A DNA stretch of 64,000 bases, taken from Kappaphycus alvarezii (lineage: Eukaryota; Rhodophyta; Florideophyceae; Gigartinales; Solieriaceae). A program made the translations under genes and the position numbers. This document shows, one piece after another, positions 9,908 to 20,215 of the stretch (positions within the stretch are counted from its first letter, which is position 1; each line of letters begins with the position of its first letter). The DNA lies in contig NADL03000682.1 in assembly GCA_002205965.3 (NCBI GenBank), positions 434,001-498,000 of the forward strand, given 5' to 3'. The notes beneath the pieces were generated by a model. The model worked only from the letters and a program-made list of their open reading frames with translations, was not told where the DNA came from and searched no databases.

Positions 9908-10750
9908 TATGGGCCCAGATCGCCCCGAAATTCCTTCAAGGCCGAAATTTTCATGGGATCTTCGCACGGCTCCTTGGACGGATGTAAAGGACCTCAAGCT
10001 ACTCAAAAATTTAAATCTGTCATGATTTATTACCAGCATCAAATTCTAATAAGGTTCCTAAGGCAGTACAAGGTCTTGTCTTACAATCACAATTATTTGG
10101 ACGAGCTCTTGATATTTGTAAGAAAATTCCAGACACAGAAATTCAGTCTGAAAATGGTGCATTAGCGATTGCTAACGCTATTCATAAGGTGGATCCTCTA
10201 TCATCTATATCAGATACATTTCAAAAATTCTTAGATCTATTGCACACTACTCGTGGTTAATGAGTCTTTCAAAAATTTTGAATCACGGTTTGATGCTCAA
10301 ATTGCCCGATTTCATTCATCTACTGGTACTTCGAAATTACCTGAAGCACTGGTATCATTTTTGCTCCTGGCTAATTCCAAAATTGATTCAAACCAGCGAG
10401 TATCTATTTTGGCTGCTGCTTCTCCGAAGCATGAAGAAGCCGATTTGGAAAAAGGAAAAATCCTAGAATTAATCAAATATTCAGAAATATCATCTATTAT
10501 TCGTGCATGTGATAAACCAAAAAATACAAATCAAATATATGGAAATGCTCAAAAAATATCTCTTCAAGTCAATCAAATATTTCATACGGAGAAAGAAAAA
10601 TTTCAAGAAAAATAATAAGCAAAGATTATCTCTGAAGACTTTGCTGCTCAAGGCAAAATCAACTTGTGACCGATGTGGAGAAATTGGCCATTGGGCCTAT
10701 GAAAAAGATAAATGCAAGAGTGCTAAAAATTATCATAAAGGTTCATCATC
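9908..10750 (+). pseudogene. gag: Copia gag with zinc knuckle
   Basis: The likely start at 9908 gives MGPDRPEIPSRPKFSWDLR, running into a stop near 10025. Reading then shifts (SMIYYQHQIL.., ESFKNFESRFDAQIARFHSS at 10258, ALVSFLLLANSKIDSNQRVS). A zinc knuckle CDRCGEIGHWAYEKDKC (C-X2-C-X4-H-X7-C, about 10665-10715) closes it. Gag would package element RNA. Its last Cys spacing is longer than the usual X4, either family-specific or a sign of decay. Several frameshifts. Confidence 0.75.
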
Positions 10751-10789
10751 TAAATGGGAAATGCAGAAAATATCAAAGACAAAAATGAT

Positions 10790-11030
10790 TCTGGTTCTGT
10801 AACATTTCATATGGTAAAAACGGTGCTTGATTCTCCGTCAAATACGTTATACCCAGGTCCGTTACTTGATGATGGAGCACCGTATAGTGGAATGGGATTG
10901 TTGAATTACGAGCACTTTCGAAATTTATTTTACCGAATGGAATGGAATTCTTGATGAACTTCCTGAATGTATCAAGGACACGCCCTTCTGGCAATACGGA
11001 AATGGCGACCACTCAAGCGAAAAAAGAAAA
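10790..11030 (+). pseudogene. Copia protease remnant
   Basis: VTFHMVKTVLDSPSNTLYPG leads into PLLDDGAPYSGMGLLNYE (10855-10905), which I read as the aspartic protease active site with D-D-G. A frameshift near 10950 then gives LDELPECIKDTPFWQYGNGD. It sits between gag and integrase, as in copia. Confidence 0.65.
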
Positions 11031-11645
11031 ATGATCGGTTCAATATTTTTATCAGCTATTTCAGACAATGGAAATCAGGTTAAAATAAGGCATCTAATAA
11101 TCAGTGGATCATCTCAATGGGTTATTGGAAGAAATATCACAAGAAAATCAAATATTATTCATATGACGGACAATCGCATCGAGTTCGAGTCCGCAAATAA
11201 TTCAATCGATTCTATAACATTGGTGGATCATGGTCATCATTGTTATGTACCCGGAAATATATTTATACAATCATCCGAACCTATTGAAAACTCATTTCTA
11301 TCAGCAATTTGTTCCAACAATATCAATACATCAAAAAATATATCTTGGGCTGAAAAGAAGAAAATAATTAATAAGGTTCACAAACATGTGTGGTCACTCA
11401 AATTATGATGATATAAAACTATTGTTACAAAGAAATTTTATATGGGACGATGAATGCAAAAATATCATCAAGCATAATTTCTCTGCAAATTTTTGCGATG
11501 TTACAAAAAAACCATCCCATCCTCGTTTAGTATCTTTAAGCTCTATATCTCGCGGATTTAACGAATTGGTTTGTGTGGATCACTTTTTTGTGGAAAACTT
11601 GGATATTTTTAACATTATAGACTCGGTTACCATGTATTCAACTGG
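11031..11645 (+). pseudogene. Copia protease end and integrase N-terminal part
   Basis: The 11031-11408 frame starts MIGSIFLSAISDNGNQVKIR and carries WVIGRNITRKSNIIHM and LVDHGHHCYVPGNIF, typical of the protease-to-integrase linker. The HHCC domain follows across a frame change (KVHKHVWSHSNYDDIKLLL; CKNIIKHNFSANFCDVTKK). ELVCVDHFFVENLDIFNIID (about 11560-11620) fits the first catalytic Asp of the integrase core. The rest of the core is missing. Confidence 0.72.
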
Positions 11646-11781
11646 TTCAATTAATCCCTCCGACCCGCTCACAAAAAAATACAGTCCTGCATGTGACATA
11701 CTCAAGCTCCTTTTATTTGATGGATCTATACCTATGGATATGAGTAATATTTTATCTCGAGATTCATCTCAGTCAACATGA
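11646..11781 (+). pseudogene. Copia RNase H end fused to integrase
   Basis: Directly after the integrase start the frame reads STGSINPSDPLTKKYSPACD and ends at 11781. NP-(A/S)-D-x-LTK is the conserved end of copia RNase H, so a deletion joined integrase to the pol end without breaking the frame. Confidence 0.7.
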
Positions 11782-11798
11782 TAAATTTAGTTAAATAT

Positions 11799-11811
11799 GT
11801 CAAAGAGAAAG
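11799..11811 (+). promoter_or_regulatory. Copia polypurine tract
   Basis: CAAAGAGAAAGTGG directly precedes the 3' repeat, as expected of a plus-strand primer. Confidence 0.6.
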
Positions 11812-12371
11812 TGGTGCAAAAATTGACCAAATATTTTAATCTCTATCCCGGTATCCTGCAGTGATGCTGAATTGTAGAAAAATATTTTTTATTGAGGCCC
11901 ACAATTTATATTTATTGTGAATAATCAAGGAATAATTTTATCTATTTTACACTGGCACTATTTTATTTTGAATTCAGTGTGAAAAAAATTTTTTCCTACA
12001 GTTGGGTTTTTATATATAAGGCTATAATTACTGCATTTATGCTACCAACAAATTACTATCTGGATGATTGCTTACCTGGAAAATACTGCAATAATTATTG
12101 CTGAGCCTACATTATGGCTACCAAAATTATTGAACGGCTCACCTGATTTTTGTAGCAGGTTCACCCTAGTGTAGAGTGTAAGTAGTCTAAGTTGTTGGAA
12201 TTTTTTTTTGTACATTCTCGTGCCATCGAAATATTCCCCTCGATCACCTATCATTAAATTTGGTTTTCTATTCATTATTCATTCTAAGTTCAATTGCGGC
12301 ATTTATTTATTTATTCAAGTTGGAACTATTTATTATTACTATTTGGATCTACCTATCCCAATTATTTTGCA
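11812..12371 (+). repeat. Copia 3' LTR
   Basis: It starts (TG)GTGCAAAAATTGACC and ends CCCAATTATTTTGCA. It is closer to the solo repeat at 20842 in its middle (TTGGTTTTCTATTCATT present in both) than to its own 5' partner. Confidence 0.85.
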
Positions 12372-13633
12372 GATTTACCATCTTGTTTCCAGTTAGTTTC
12401 AGATAAAAGGAGGCTAGCCAGTAGCATTTGAATATCAGGTTTTGGGGTCCTCTACCTGCAATATTTTCAATGCAGGGGTTAAGCCTGGCCTCCCCTCTAC
12501 TAGAAAGTTTTTAGTGTAAAATCTTTACTCGTTTACTTGCCAGTCGGACCAGATTTGTGGTGTTATGATATTTGAAAGACATACTCACCTGTTTCTAGTG
12601 CTAAATGAGGCAGTCCCGGATTGGTCGAGAGTAAAAACCAATGTGCAGCACGCAAAATTATTTGTTAGAGGGCTGGCTGGAGCCCAGCCAGGACTATGGT
12701 GTCTCAGACGTGACAATAGCCGCAACATGCCTCTGTATCAATATGCTCGTAGAGGGCGCGAAAAATTGGGGTGTTTTAATGATCGAAAGATAGGTTAACC
12801 TGTGTTCCAAATCAGGAAAAGAGGGGATTCGTTTACTCTGACGGAATTTTTTGTGTCCCAAAGTGCAACAAATAATCAGAGCCTGTCGGAACATTTCACG
12901 GATTCGCACACTAGTATAAAAGTTGGCTGGGTATCCGCCAGCTCACCTGTTACAATAACTGACCTCCTCGTGTTTCCCCCAGGGTTGATCAAATCCAATG
13001 TCTTCATACATCTTCAGATAAAATAAGGGGGAAGTCAAGTTTTATTTCTACGACAGAGATGTGGGCCGAGGTCCTGACCTGACTGGACTATCTTAAACGA
13101 AAATTCCGGTGCAATAAAGAGGAGCAGTCATACATCACTGCTACTTACCCATCTACTACCTCTCCAGCAAGGTGAATTATGGACCATGTAGAGAAAAACC
13201 GGTGCTTTCTCTGTGCTTCACAATAACCTCCCCCGGTCTAGGAAAGATGCGGTACAGAGAGGCCGAGGGATCAACTATAGAAATAGGCAGGTGCCATAAA
13301 CCAGCTACTGAAACGAAGCCAGAAAGCCCTGTCACCAGACATGCTGAGTGCAAAGCAACCTGTAACGTGGCATGTCTTTGTTACACGATTTCCCTTACTC
13401 CGTATATTGGTTCTTTGTTCGGTTCGCGGCACATCGTGCCACCTCCAACAGATGGGAAAAGGCCCTCAGTGCCAACCTGGAAAAGAAGAAGCCTTTCTTT
13501 ACCAAGCGATTTGGCAGTTAATCCTCTGCGCTTCCGTAGCTGTTCTGTTTGGGCGGCCTTAAAGCCAGTGGGAGGGTCAAATATCGTTACTATTCAACTG
13601 GAAAGGGCCAAGGAATTGATAGAGGGAACATCG
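12372..13633 (+). other. Intergenic stretch with short dispersed modules
   Basis: No supported gene. It holds short modules shared with other loci: GAGGGGATTCGTTTACTCTG (12821-12850), GGGTATCC..CTGTTACAATAA (12926-12970) and TTTATTTCTACGACAGAGAT (13027-13066), plus a TTGGGGTGTTTTAAT piece (12764-12785). A 196-codon plus-strand frame (13172-13762) starts in unrecognised sequence and runs into repeat DNA for its last third, so I do not call it a gene. Confidence 0.5.
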
Positions 13634-13782
13634 AAGGGGAAAAGGTTTGGGTGTTTTACTCTTCAAAGATATACTCGATCTATCCTCAAGTTTTCCAGAC
13701 AACCGCAATCGAATCAAAAAGGGGAAAACGTTTTGGTGATCGGATATACCTTCCAAGAGTAAAACACCCAAACGTTTCCCCT
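13634..13782. repeat. Facing pair of RT/REL-endo end-modules
   Basis: 13636-13720 carries the module in antisense with about 45 bp of adjoining 3' region (CCAGACAACCGCAATCGA). 13741-13782 carries it in sense (CTTCCAAGAGTAAAACACCC). The two face each other within 150 bp. A third copy in antisense starts at 13783 with no gap. Confidence 0.7.
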
Positions 13783-14247
13783 TTTGGTGTTTTACTCTTG
13801 GAAGATATATCCGATATATCCCATGGTTTTCCAGACAACCACAATCGACTCAAAAAGGGTATAACGACACAGTAATGGGGAAGAAAATACGCTCCCTAAA
13901 ATGCTACCTTCAGGCCAGCCGTCAAGCAGGCCGCATTGAACATAACGGCTGCTGCAGCGTGCTTTCACATCAAAACCCCCCAAACCTTTCCGTACACCCA
14001 GTGCCCTCACAGCCACGTTCCTTGCCTCGTCATTTAGCACTGCACATGCATCCGGGTGCCAACCTCCAAGAGTGGAGATTGACACAGGCACGAGCCTACC
14101 TCTGGTGGAGGTCGCGATAAAGGATTGATATCTTCTCTGCTTTGCATTTCGCGCCGCATTCAGAGAGGACATAGGGTTGAAGGCCCTCACTCTTCTGTTG
14201 GAGGGACCGAGGGGATTCACTAAGGTAACATCAAAAAAGTCGGTCAA
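13783..14247 (-). pseudogene. RT/REL-endo 3' end (copy C)
   Basis: A single minus-strand frame (151 codons) keeps the endonuclease core: TDFFDVTLVNPLGPSNRRVR, AARNAKQRRYQSFIATSTR and VSISTLGGWHPDACAVLND. The frame then reads through the 3' region into the end-module at 13783-13820. It is nearly identical to copy B, so the two are related recently. The 5' part (RT and zinc finger) is absent. The conserved Asp and Lys/Arg suggest a once-active nuclease domain, but a lone C-terminus would not work alone. Confidence 0.78.
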
Positions 14248-14362
14248 TCAAAAAGGTATACCGACACAGTAATGGGGGAGAACTACGGCAATTCAAAGGC
14301 CACCTTCAGGCCAACCGTCAAGTAGACCGCATTGGACATGACTGCTGCTGCAGCGTGATCAG
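14246..14362 (-). repeat. RT/REL-endo 3' region fragment
   Basis: A further partial copy of the 3' region (GGTATACCGACACAGTAATG; AGGCCAACCGTCAAG; CTGCTGCTGCAGCGTG) abuts copy C without its end-module. It matches 13850-13960 with scattered differences. Confidence 0.65.
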
Positions 14363-15295
14363 TGCCCCTGGTGGCATGTTTGACCAAATCAAATCCGACA
14401 ATTATTCTTGGATCTTCCACCAGACACCTGCGAACCGACTAGTTACGGATGGGGAATAGATGCAGTTCGGATATAGAGTAAACTGAAGCAACTTGAATGC
14501 AAAAATTTTATACATAGAACATAGACATAAAAGAAACGAAGATTGTTTGATCGGACTGATGGAACATATTCATAGATGGAAATGTTCCTCCAGACGGTCA
14601 ACAATCAAGGGAAAAACATTTACACAGGGAAAAATGCTGAATGAAGCTCCCTCAAAAATGACCACTCTAACAGCAGGTTTTCCTCAAGTGCAATGGACCA
14701 AAAGGCGTAGCTGACTATTCCCTAAAAGTTTAATTGAAGTACTACAGATTTGAATCAACCTGAGATTTCTGTTGAACTATGGACCTCTGGGCATATGTAC
14801 TCTAGAAGGAATAAAATTTCTGTAACTGGCTTGATCGGGCGGATTTCCTGAAACCCCGTTTTCCTCAATAGGTACCGCTAGTTACCCTCAGGGATATTTC
14901 GGGCCACAACCGACAATATCTTTCACACATTAAAGTACCCTATATTCTCCTCCATTTTCCGAAGAAGTTCCTAAAATAAAAAAACTGGGATGAAATTTCA
15001 AAGAAAAAGTCCCTTGCAAGTGGCCGTTTTCCATAATTGAAAATGGTGCAAACCCTTCCGAGATCCTTAATCGGTTTATCCTTTCTATTAATAGCATGTG
15101 ATGAAACGCTTTGCAAATAGCAGCGAAAAATCTATACTTATCTTGACTACTTAAAGAGGCACACTACTGTGATCACTGCAACAAATCGCTCTAACAAGCA
15201 CACTACTGTGATCACCGCAACAAGTCGCTCTACCTTCTATTATTGAATTCCAACCAGAAGTTGAAACAACTCTAACATTTAGATAAGCGACCAAC
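14363..15295 (+). other. Gap before the USP gene
   Basis: No gene seen. A 39-bp direct duplication lies at 15159-15234. The upstream 120 bp of the USP ORF are moderately AT-rich and show no clear TATA box. Confidence 0.4.
15159..15234 (+). repeat. 39-bp tandem duplication
   Basis: GCACACTACTGTGATCACTG... at 15159-15197 is repeated at 15198-15234 with a few substitutions (CACTGCAACAAATCGCTC versus CACCGCAACAAGTCGCTC). Each unit contains the palindrome TGTGATCAC/TGATCA. It lies 60 bp upstream of the USP start. Confidence 0.85.
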
Positions 15296-16291
15296 ATGAG
15301 TAATTCCTATCTAGCTCAAGTTCTGAAATCACTTCCTCAGATCAAGGAAGTGATACAGTCAGATGTCAGAAGTGGAAGTCATGATAATAATTTTTCTCTT
15401 CACTCAAGTTCTAATGTGACTAATACAAGCCAACACAACATTTCTGGATTTCCAAATCGAGGAAACACATGCTATATGGCCTCAATACTACAGATAATGC
15501 TCTCATGCAGCCCTCTTGGAACAACTTCAGTCTTTGAGTAGCGTTATTAGCAGCGAAAACACACCGATTGCTTTTGAGCTTCTTTCACTGTTTAAACAGA
15601 AGATGTCGGCAAGTAAATTAGATTTGACGGCTATTCGAAGGGCCATCACTAAAAAACATCCACAATTTGGAATTCCTGTACAGCATGATGCTCATGAACT
15701 TTTGATGCTATTGAATGACGAAGTGATTGAAGAAGTCCAAGGATTACCTACTGAAGCAAAATGGATGACGGATTCTTGCTAAAACAAAATAGACAAATTA
15801 CGTGCTCTGGATGCGGAAAGCGTTCATGCCTCCCGGAAGAGAGTTACATGGGGATCAGTCTGGGACTAGATGCATTGCATAGAGCAGCGGGCGTCAAAGT
15901 GACGGAATTGTTTTCAGAGTATTTCAGAAAGGAACGCCTTGAGAGAAGGTGTGACTTATGTGGTAATGTCGAAGCAGAGATTGAGAATAGCGTATCCGAG
16001 TTTCCGGAAATCCTCGTGGTGCAGTTGAAGCGTTTTACTTACAACCTTGAAAAGATCAATACACCTGTAGAAGTTCCTCAGGTATTAGACTTAAAGCACC
16101 TCGGAATCAAGCGCCAGTTTCAACTCTGCGGGATTGTTAAGCACATTTCCCGCTCCCTTACTTATGGACATTACATTGCCGAGGTGTGTAAGGAGGATGG
16201 ATCCTGGGTACTCTGTAACGATGGCATTGTAAATGGGATTCCTGGGCCGTCGTTAAAATGTTCGGATGGATATTTGTACTTTTACAAATAA
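15296..16291 (+). pseudogene. Ubiquitin-specific protease, two compensating frameshifts
   Basis: This encodes a small (about 330 codon) C19/USP deubiquitinase, which removes ubiquitin from proteins. Cys box: ISGFPNRGNTCYMASILQIM (catalytic Cys codon 15470-15472). QHDAHELL (15681-15704) matches the family QQDAHEFL. Two CxxC pairs (CSGCGKRSC; CDLCGNVE) form the usual zinc ribbon. EILVVQLKRFTYN, the His box YGHYIAEV (about 16163-16186), CNDGIV and the ending YLYFYK complete the domain. The frame shifts near 15510 and returns near 15765, so the ORF is broken unless short introns or sequence errors explain it. No N- or C-terminal extension is seen. It sits among retroelement fragments. Confidence 0.85.
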
Positions 16292-16559
16292 TTGGTTGTT
16301 AAACGGCCAAAACAACTATAATAGTAAAAGCAGATATTTATTTCTTTTTTCTTTTTTTCTTTTGTTTTCTATGTTAACCAGCTGACCCTTTCCCACGACC
16401 GCCACTTGGAAGACCTGCCCTAGAGTCTTCGGAAATAGCCGTCCTACATCCCTAATCAGTAAAGCAATTCCCTTCCCCCTCGGAAGAGGTCCCCGGTCTG
16501 GAATTTCGCTCCATATTCCAGCCACCTGCAGCTGTCATCGTCGATAGAGGCTACTGCTC

Positions 16560-17490
16560 TTTTCGAGCGTTGTTTTTCGCCGTCCCCGGTGAAAGACTCC
16601 AGTCTTCAATCACAATTGAACTCATGCTTTAGATGTCCGCAAAAGCACCCGACCGATCACGGCTCCTCTCCGTGCGCAAATCTTCCCCCTCTTCCGCTTT
16701 CTCGCCCCACCGCGGTACTTACATGGCCTGACCTGCATGGAAGGTCGCACCGGCCATTCGCGCCAGTATAGCGCTATTTCCAGGATCCGCTCGTTGCACG
16801 GCGTGTTCCCTGTGCTCTGTCGACGTCGCGTCCGTCTTGGATCCAAGCGGACAACATGCCGTGACCTGCAAGTAAGAAGACGTCATGACTGCCCGGCATC
16901 GTGATGCCAAGACATTCTTCGCAACATTCTCACCCATTTTGTAAGGAAGTTGACGTCGCTTCAGTCGTCGAACATACGCTTGCAGTCCAAGATCCCAATT
17001 CTTTTATTTATCGGGAGTCCCGTTCATTATGAATGGACATCTACACTCCGGGTGCCTATGGTCTTCACACCAGTGATATTGCCACCGACATAACTCTGGC
17101 CCATTCCTCTCCTGGCTGCCACATTTCACCAAGAACCGTTACCCAAGGCGTCCGCCTGACACTGGCAGAGCGCGAGAAATGTCGTTATCCAGCAATTACT
17201 ATCACCAACGCGATATCCTCCTCGCTGCCATCGGGATTTACATCTAGGCGAAATTTATGTGAGTTTTTACGGTTGAAAGATATGTATGGACGCCCAAAGC
17301 GCCATAAATATCAATCCATGGTGCTTGGGCGCCGAGGTCCAGAGGATTATCCGACGCCTTGCTTCCTTCGCTGCATCCCGTCGTGTTCATCTCCTCCGCA
17401 TGAACTTTACTATCTATTTACCCGCTTTGCGTTTAGCCTCCGAGTGATACACGCGCGACATGTTTCCACCCACTGCCTGCCTGCTTAGTT
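16560..17490 (+). pseudogene. Second-type REL-endo-like domain, copy 1
   Basis: In shifting plus-strand frames this reads CRDLQVRRRHD (about 16858-16888), a short spacer, then MDIYTPGAYGLHTSDIATDI (17033-17092), SRTVTQGVRLTLAEREKCRY-like text and IDI.GAW.. further on. RHD, a later D-I, a D-x-T strand, and a Glu/Lys stretch (LAEREK) resemble the zinc-finger/REL-endo C-terminus of retroelements, but of a family distinct from copies A-D. About 80 bp (17265-17345) are extra relative to the copy at 18.0-18.7 kb. Stops and frame changes make it a pseudogene. The assignment rests on motif pattern only. Confidence 0.5.
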
Positions 17491-18028
17491 GATCTCTGAA
17501 TACTCTCCGCAAACTTTCGTGCCTTAGATCTCGTAAGATTTTCCGTCCGTCTATATTATCCTTGCCACGGCATGCGTACTAAAGCACACGTATAGCCCGC
17601 TAACCTCGCTTAGTGCAGAATACCGCGAAGCAAAGAGGATATCATTCCTTTTTTGCGAATCATGCATAGACACGCAGCGCAAGCTGTACTGTCTACTGCG
17701 GCATGAATACTCGCCTGCCTTGGCCATCGATGTAGTCACAAGATCACTGAAGCGCAGACCCGTTTCTGTTTTCTCCTCTCTCTCTCGAACTCTGTTCATA
17801 TTTCCCCGCTAGAATTGTCAGACGACGAAGTAAACTACCCCATCATTCCCGCGTTCCAACGATTTTTCTATGTATGCTATACATGTACATTTCTGACATG
17901 TTGTTCTTGTTTGCGGACGGTCCCTATACACAACATATCGCGCGCGCCCACTGCACATGACTGATTTGGCCCATCCAGTTAGTTCTTCACTGAACAGTCG
18001 GTCAGTCGATGCAGACTCAAGATAAGCA
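17490..18028 (+). other. Spacer between the two duplicated domains
   Basis: No supported gene. Minus-strand frames of 76-82 codons show no recognisable motif. GC content is similar to the flanking copies, so it may belong to the same old element. Confidence 0.35.
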
Positions 18029-18830
18029 ATGAGTAAAGATCTTTTCACAGTACCGACCGGGCACTCCTCCTCTCCGTGCGCACATCCTCATCGTCTTCTG
18101 TTTTTTCGTCGCTTTCTTATCCAAACCACGGTACGTACTGTACATGTCCTCCTCTGCGTGCTAGGTCGCTCTGGCCCTCCGCCTCGGCATCGCGCTATTC
18201 CCTGGATCTACTCGCTGTGCGCTCGGCTCCCAGCGCTCGGCCGACGTCGCACCCGTCTTAGGTCCAGGCAACCAAAACACTTTGACCTGCAAATACGAAG
18301 ACGGCATGACTCGTCGACATCACATCCTGCGCAAAAGTTCTCTCCCGCTTCTCTAAGGAAGTTAGGAAGGTCGCCCTAATCGAGCATCCGCTCCTCTACC
18401 AAGTTCCCAATGCGTATGTGCACTCGAAGTGCCCCGCGTTACGAATGGAAATTTATGTTCCCGCTGCCTACAGGCTTCACAGTACTGAGATCGCCGTCGT
18501 TGTTACTGCTGCCCACCCCTCCGCTCGCCGCCACACCTCGCGAAGTACGGTTACCGAGGGCTCTGCCCCGACACTCGCAAAGCGCGAGAAATATCGTCAT
18601 TACAGCTCTTATTGTGACTAAAACGATATCCTCCTCTCCTCTGTCGGGATTGATATCTATGGCTCCTTGGGCGACGGTGGCCAGGTTTTTTTTCGCAGCC
18701 TTGCTTCCTTAGCTGCTTCCAATCTGGGGTCCTCCCCTCAACAGGAGCTTCGCGACTTCGTTCCATGTTTTTGCGTTTATTCTCCAAGTGATGGAGGCGC
18801 AATAGGTTTCCACCCGCCGCCTGCATTCGT
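18029..18830 (+). pseudogene. Second-type REL-endo-like domain, copy 2
   Basis: Collinear with 16640-17390 at an offset of about 1,405-1,411 bp. It reads HFDLQIRRRHD (18287-18310), MEIYVPAAYRLHSTEIAVVV (18444-18503), TSRSTVTEGSAPTLAKREKY and IDIYGSLGDGGQ. The duplicated copies share protein motifs in spite of many nucleotide differences, which suggests that both derive from coding copies. Frame breaks near 18375 and 18610. Same reservations as copy 1. Confidence 0.5.
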
Positions 18831-18904
18831 AGTTAAGATCTGAAGACCTTCCACACGCCGCTGTGCCATACTATACAACTCGTAAAGATCTACCACCACT
18901 TCCA

Positions 18905-18949
18905 GATCGGATATATCTTCCAAGAGTAAAACACCCAAACGTTCCCCTT
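18905..18949 (+). repeat. Short end-module (sense)
   Basis: GATCGGATATATCTTCCAAG followed by AGTAAAACACCCAAACGTTC: the RT/REL-endo terminal module without the adjoining 3' region. Confidence 0.75.
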
Positions 18950-19092
18950 CCAGGGGTGGATGCTGGGATGGGAATGAGTCTACTTCTCCGGGTGCTGGCG
19001 ATAAAAGATTCATTTGTTCTGTACCTGGCGCGCCTTTTCTCCATTGAAGGATGTGAGTGGGTTACAGGCGCGCCCCGAAAGTTGATGCAATA
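18950..19092 (-). pseudogene. RT/REL-endo nuclease fragment
   Basis: The minus strand reads EKRRARYRTNESFIASTRR then SRLIPIPASTPGRG, matching the AKQRRYQSFIATSTRGRLVP segment of copies B and C. It lacks the upstream Asp strand and the 3' region, and it directly abuts the inverted module at 18905-18949. Confidence 0.6.
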
Positions 19093-19885
19093 AGTGTAAA
19101 GCAAAACCAATTACCAACTTATTGGTTTCAATGACGACGATTTTGCCGCACACGCAGTGGGTCGCAAACAGGGGGGGATGATAGGGTACTTTACATCGTC
19201 GTCTGACACTTCTAGCAGCTGAATCTAGACGGAGTTTGAAAAAAAGGAAAGGAGAAAACAGAAACGGGTCTGCGCCTCCGTGATACTTTCACTACGTCAC
19301 AAATCGACAGGTGAGTTTTTATTTTTTCTATTAGGTGCTTGAGTCTCTCGACGTTTGAAGAATCAGTCTGTTCTGGCGCAGTCAACTGTGATATCAGAAT
19401 ATAACTCAATATCCTACTCTGTAAGATGGTGGTTGTGGATGGGTCAATTGTTGAAGGACTTTTGTCTTGAAGGTCGATTCAAGAACATTCATGTATGAAT
19501 ATAATCATGGTTTATATTTATGACTTCAGTATGAGTGGTGCAGCGCAGGAATCAAGAAGATATGTTTACGAATTTCGTCTTAGCACGATTGCTTTACGGC
19601 GATAATAAGAAGGTTGCCCACCGGGATTCGGCTGTATTGATAGCTTAGAGCTTAGCGGGTCAACCACGTGAGCCACGTGCTACGACAACCGCGAAAAATG
19701 TTATGCGATAGAAAACCATTTTGTGAAACTGATGAACATGATGGCATCGTAGTGGCATAGTTACCAGCATTGAGTCAAGGTAGCTTATCGAAACCTCCTC
19801 TTCATCTGTCATTTCTAGAACCTATTCATCGGTCCGTTTCGCCGGCCGCCATCGCGGGTGTATTGGACCAGCGCTCGCGGATTTC

Positions 19886-20215
19886 TCATCGTGCAACACG
19901 TCCATCGTTCCTGACTTTATCGGGTTCTGTCTTTGTTTTTAAACAATTCTTTTCCGGGAAACACTTTTTCGTAGATGTGATCCCCTGACTACCCGAGTTA
20001 AATCGCGCCTGTACGTGTCTTTTCGACCTTTCCTTCATTTTCTCGCATTGCTCCAGGGTCAACTCTTCGGGACGCCATACTAAATGGCGCCATAAAGAAG
20101 CCGTTCTACAGCCATCCTCACACTCCATCTTTGTCATTTTATAAGCACCGCTCGATATCCCGGTCAAATATATCTCACTACTTGATGGAGCTGTGAATAT
20201 TGACGACCCCGACAC
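19886..20215 (-). CDS. Hypothetical protein, 109 codons
   Basis: The frame starts MSGSSIFTAPSSSEIYLTG and contains CEDGCRTASLWRHLVW and a charged helix-like stretch EELTLEQCEKMKERSKRHVQ. Composition is protein-like (mixed charged and polar, no low complexity), but I recognise no family. It may be an exon or a chance frame. No promoter or partner gene supports it. Confidence 0.25.
   Translation of the reverse strand: MSGSSIFTAPSSSEIYLTGISSGAYKMTKMECEDGCRTASLWRHLVWRPEELTLEQCEKMKERSKRHVQARFNSGSQGITSTKKCFPEKNCLKTKTEPDKVRNDGRVAR

Larger units (their letters stand above)
9386..12371 (+). mobile_element. Ty1/copia retrotransposon, internally deleted
   Basis: Two direct long repeats (9386-9905 and about 11812-12371) flank gag, protease, integrase N-part and the very end of RNase H. 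Reverse transcriptase is deleted. The order gag-PR-IN and the final NPSDPLTK motif are copia hallmarks. A solo copy of the repeat lies at 20842-21393. I found no target duplication: the flanks are GTCTGC and GATTTA. The insertion sits directly against the RT of copy B. Confidence 0.85.

Noticed and set aside
13172-13762. 196-codon plus-strand ORF as a host gene.
   Set aside because: The last third is the reverse strand of the RT/REL-endo end-module repeat, and the rest has no recognisable feature.
13634-13800. Telomere-like repeats, because the module contains GTTTGGGT.
   Set aside because: There is no tandem array of a 6-8 bp unit; the string occurs once per module.
18029-18379. 116-codon GC-rich ORF taken as a host gene.
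   Set aside because: It is part of the duplicated nuclease-like sequence (DLQIRRRHD) and is broken at both ends.
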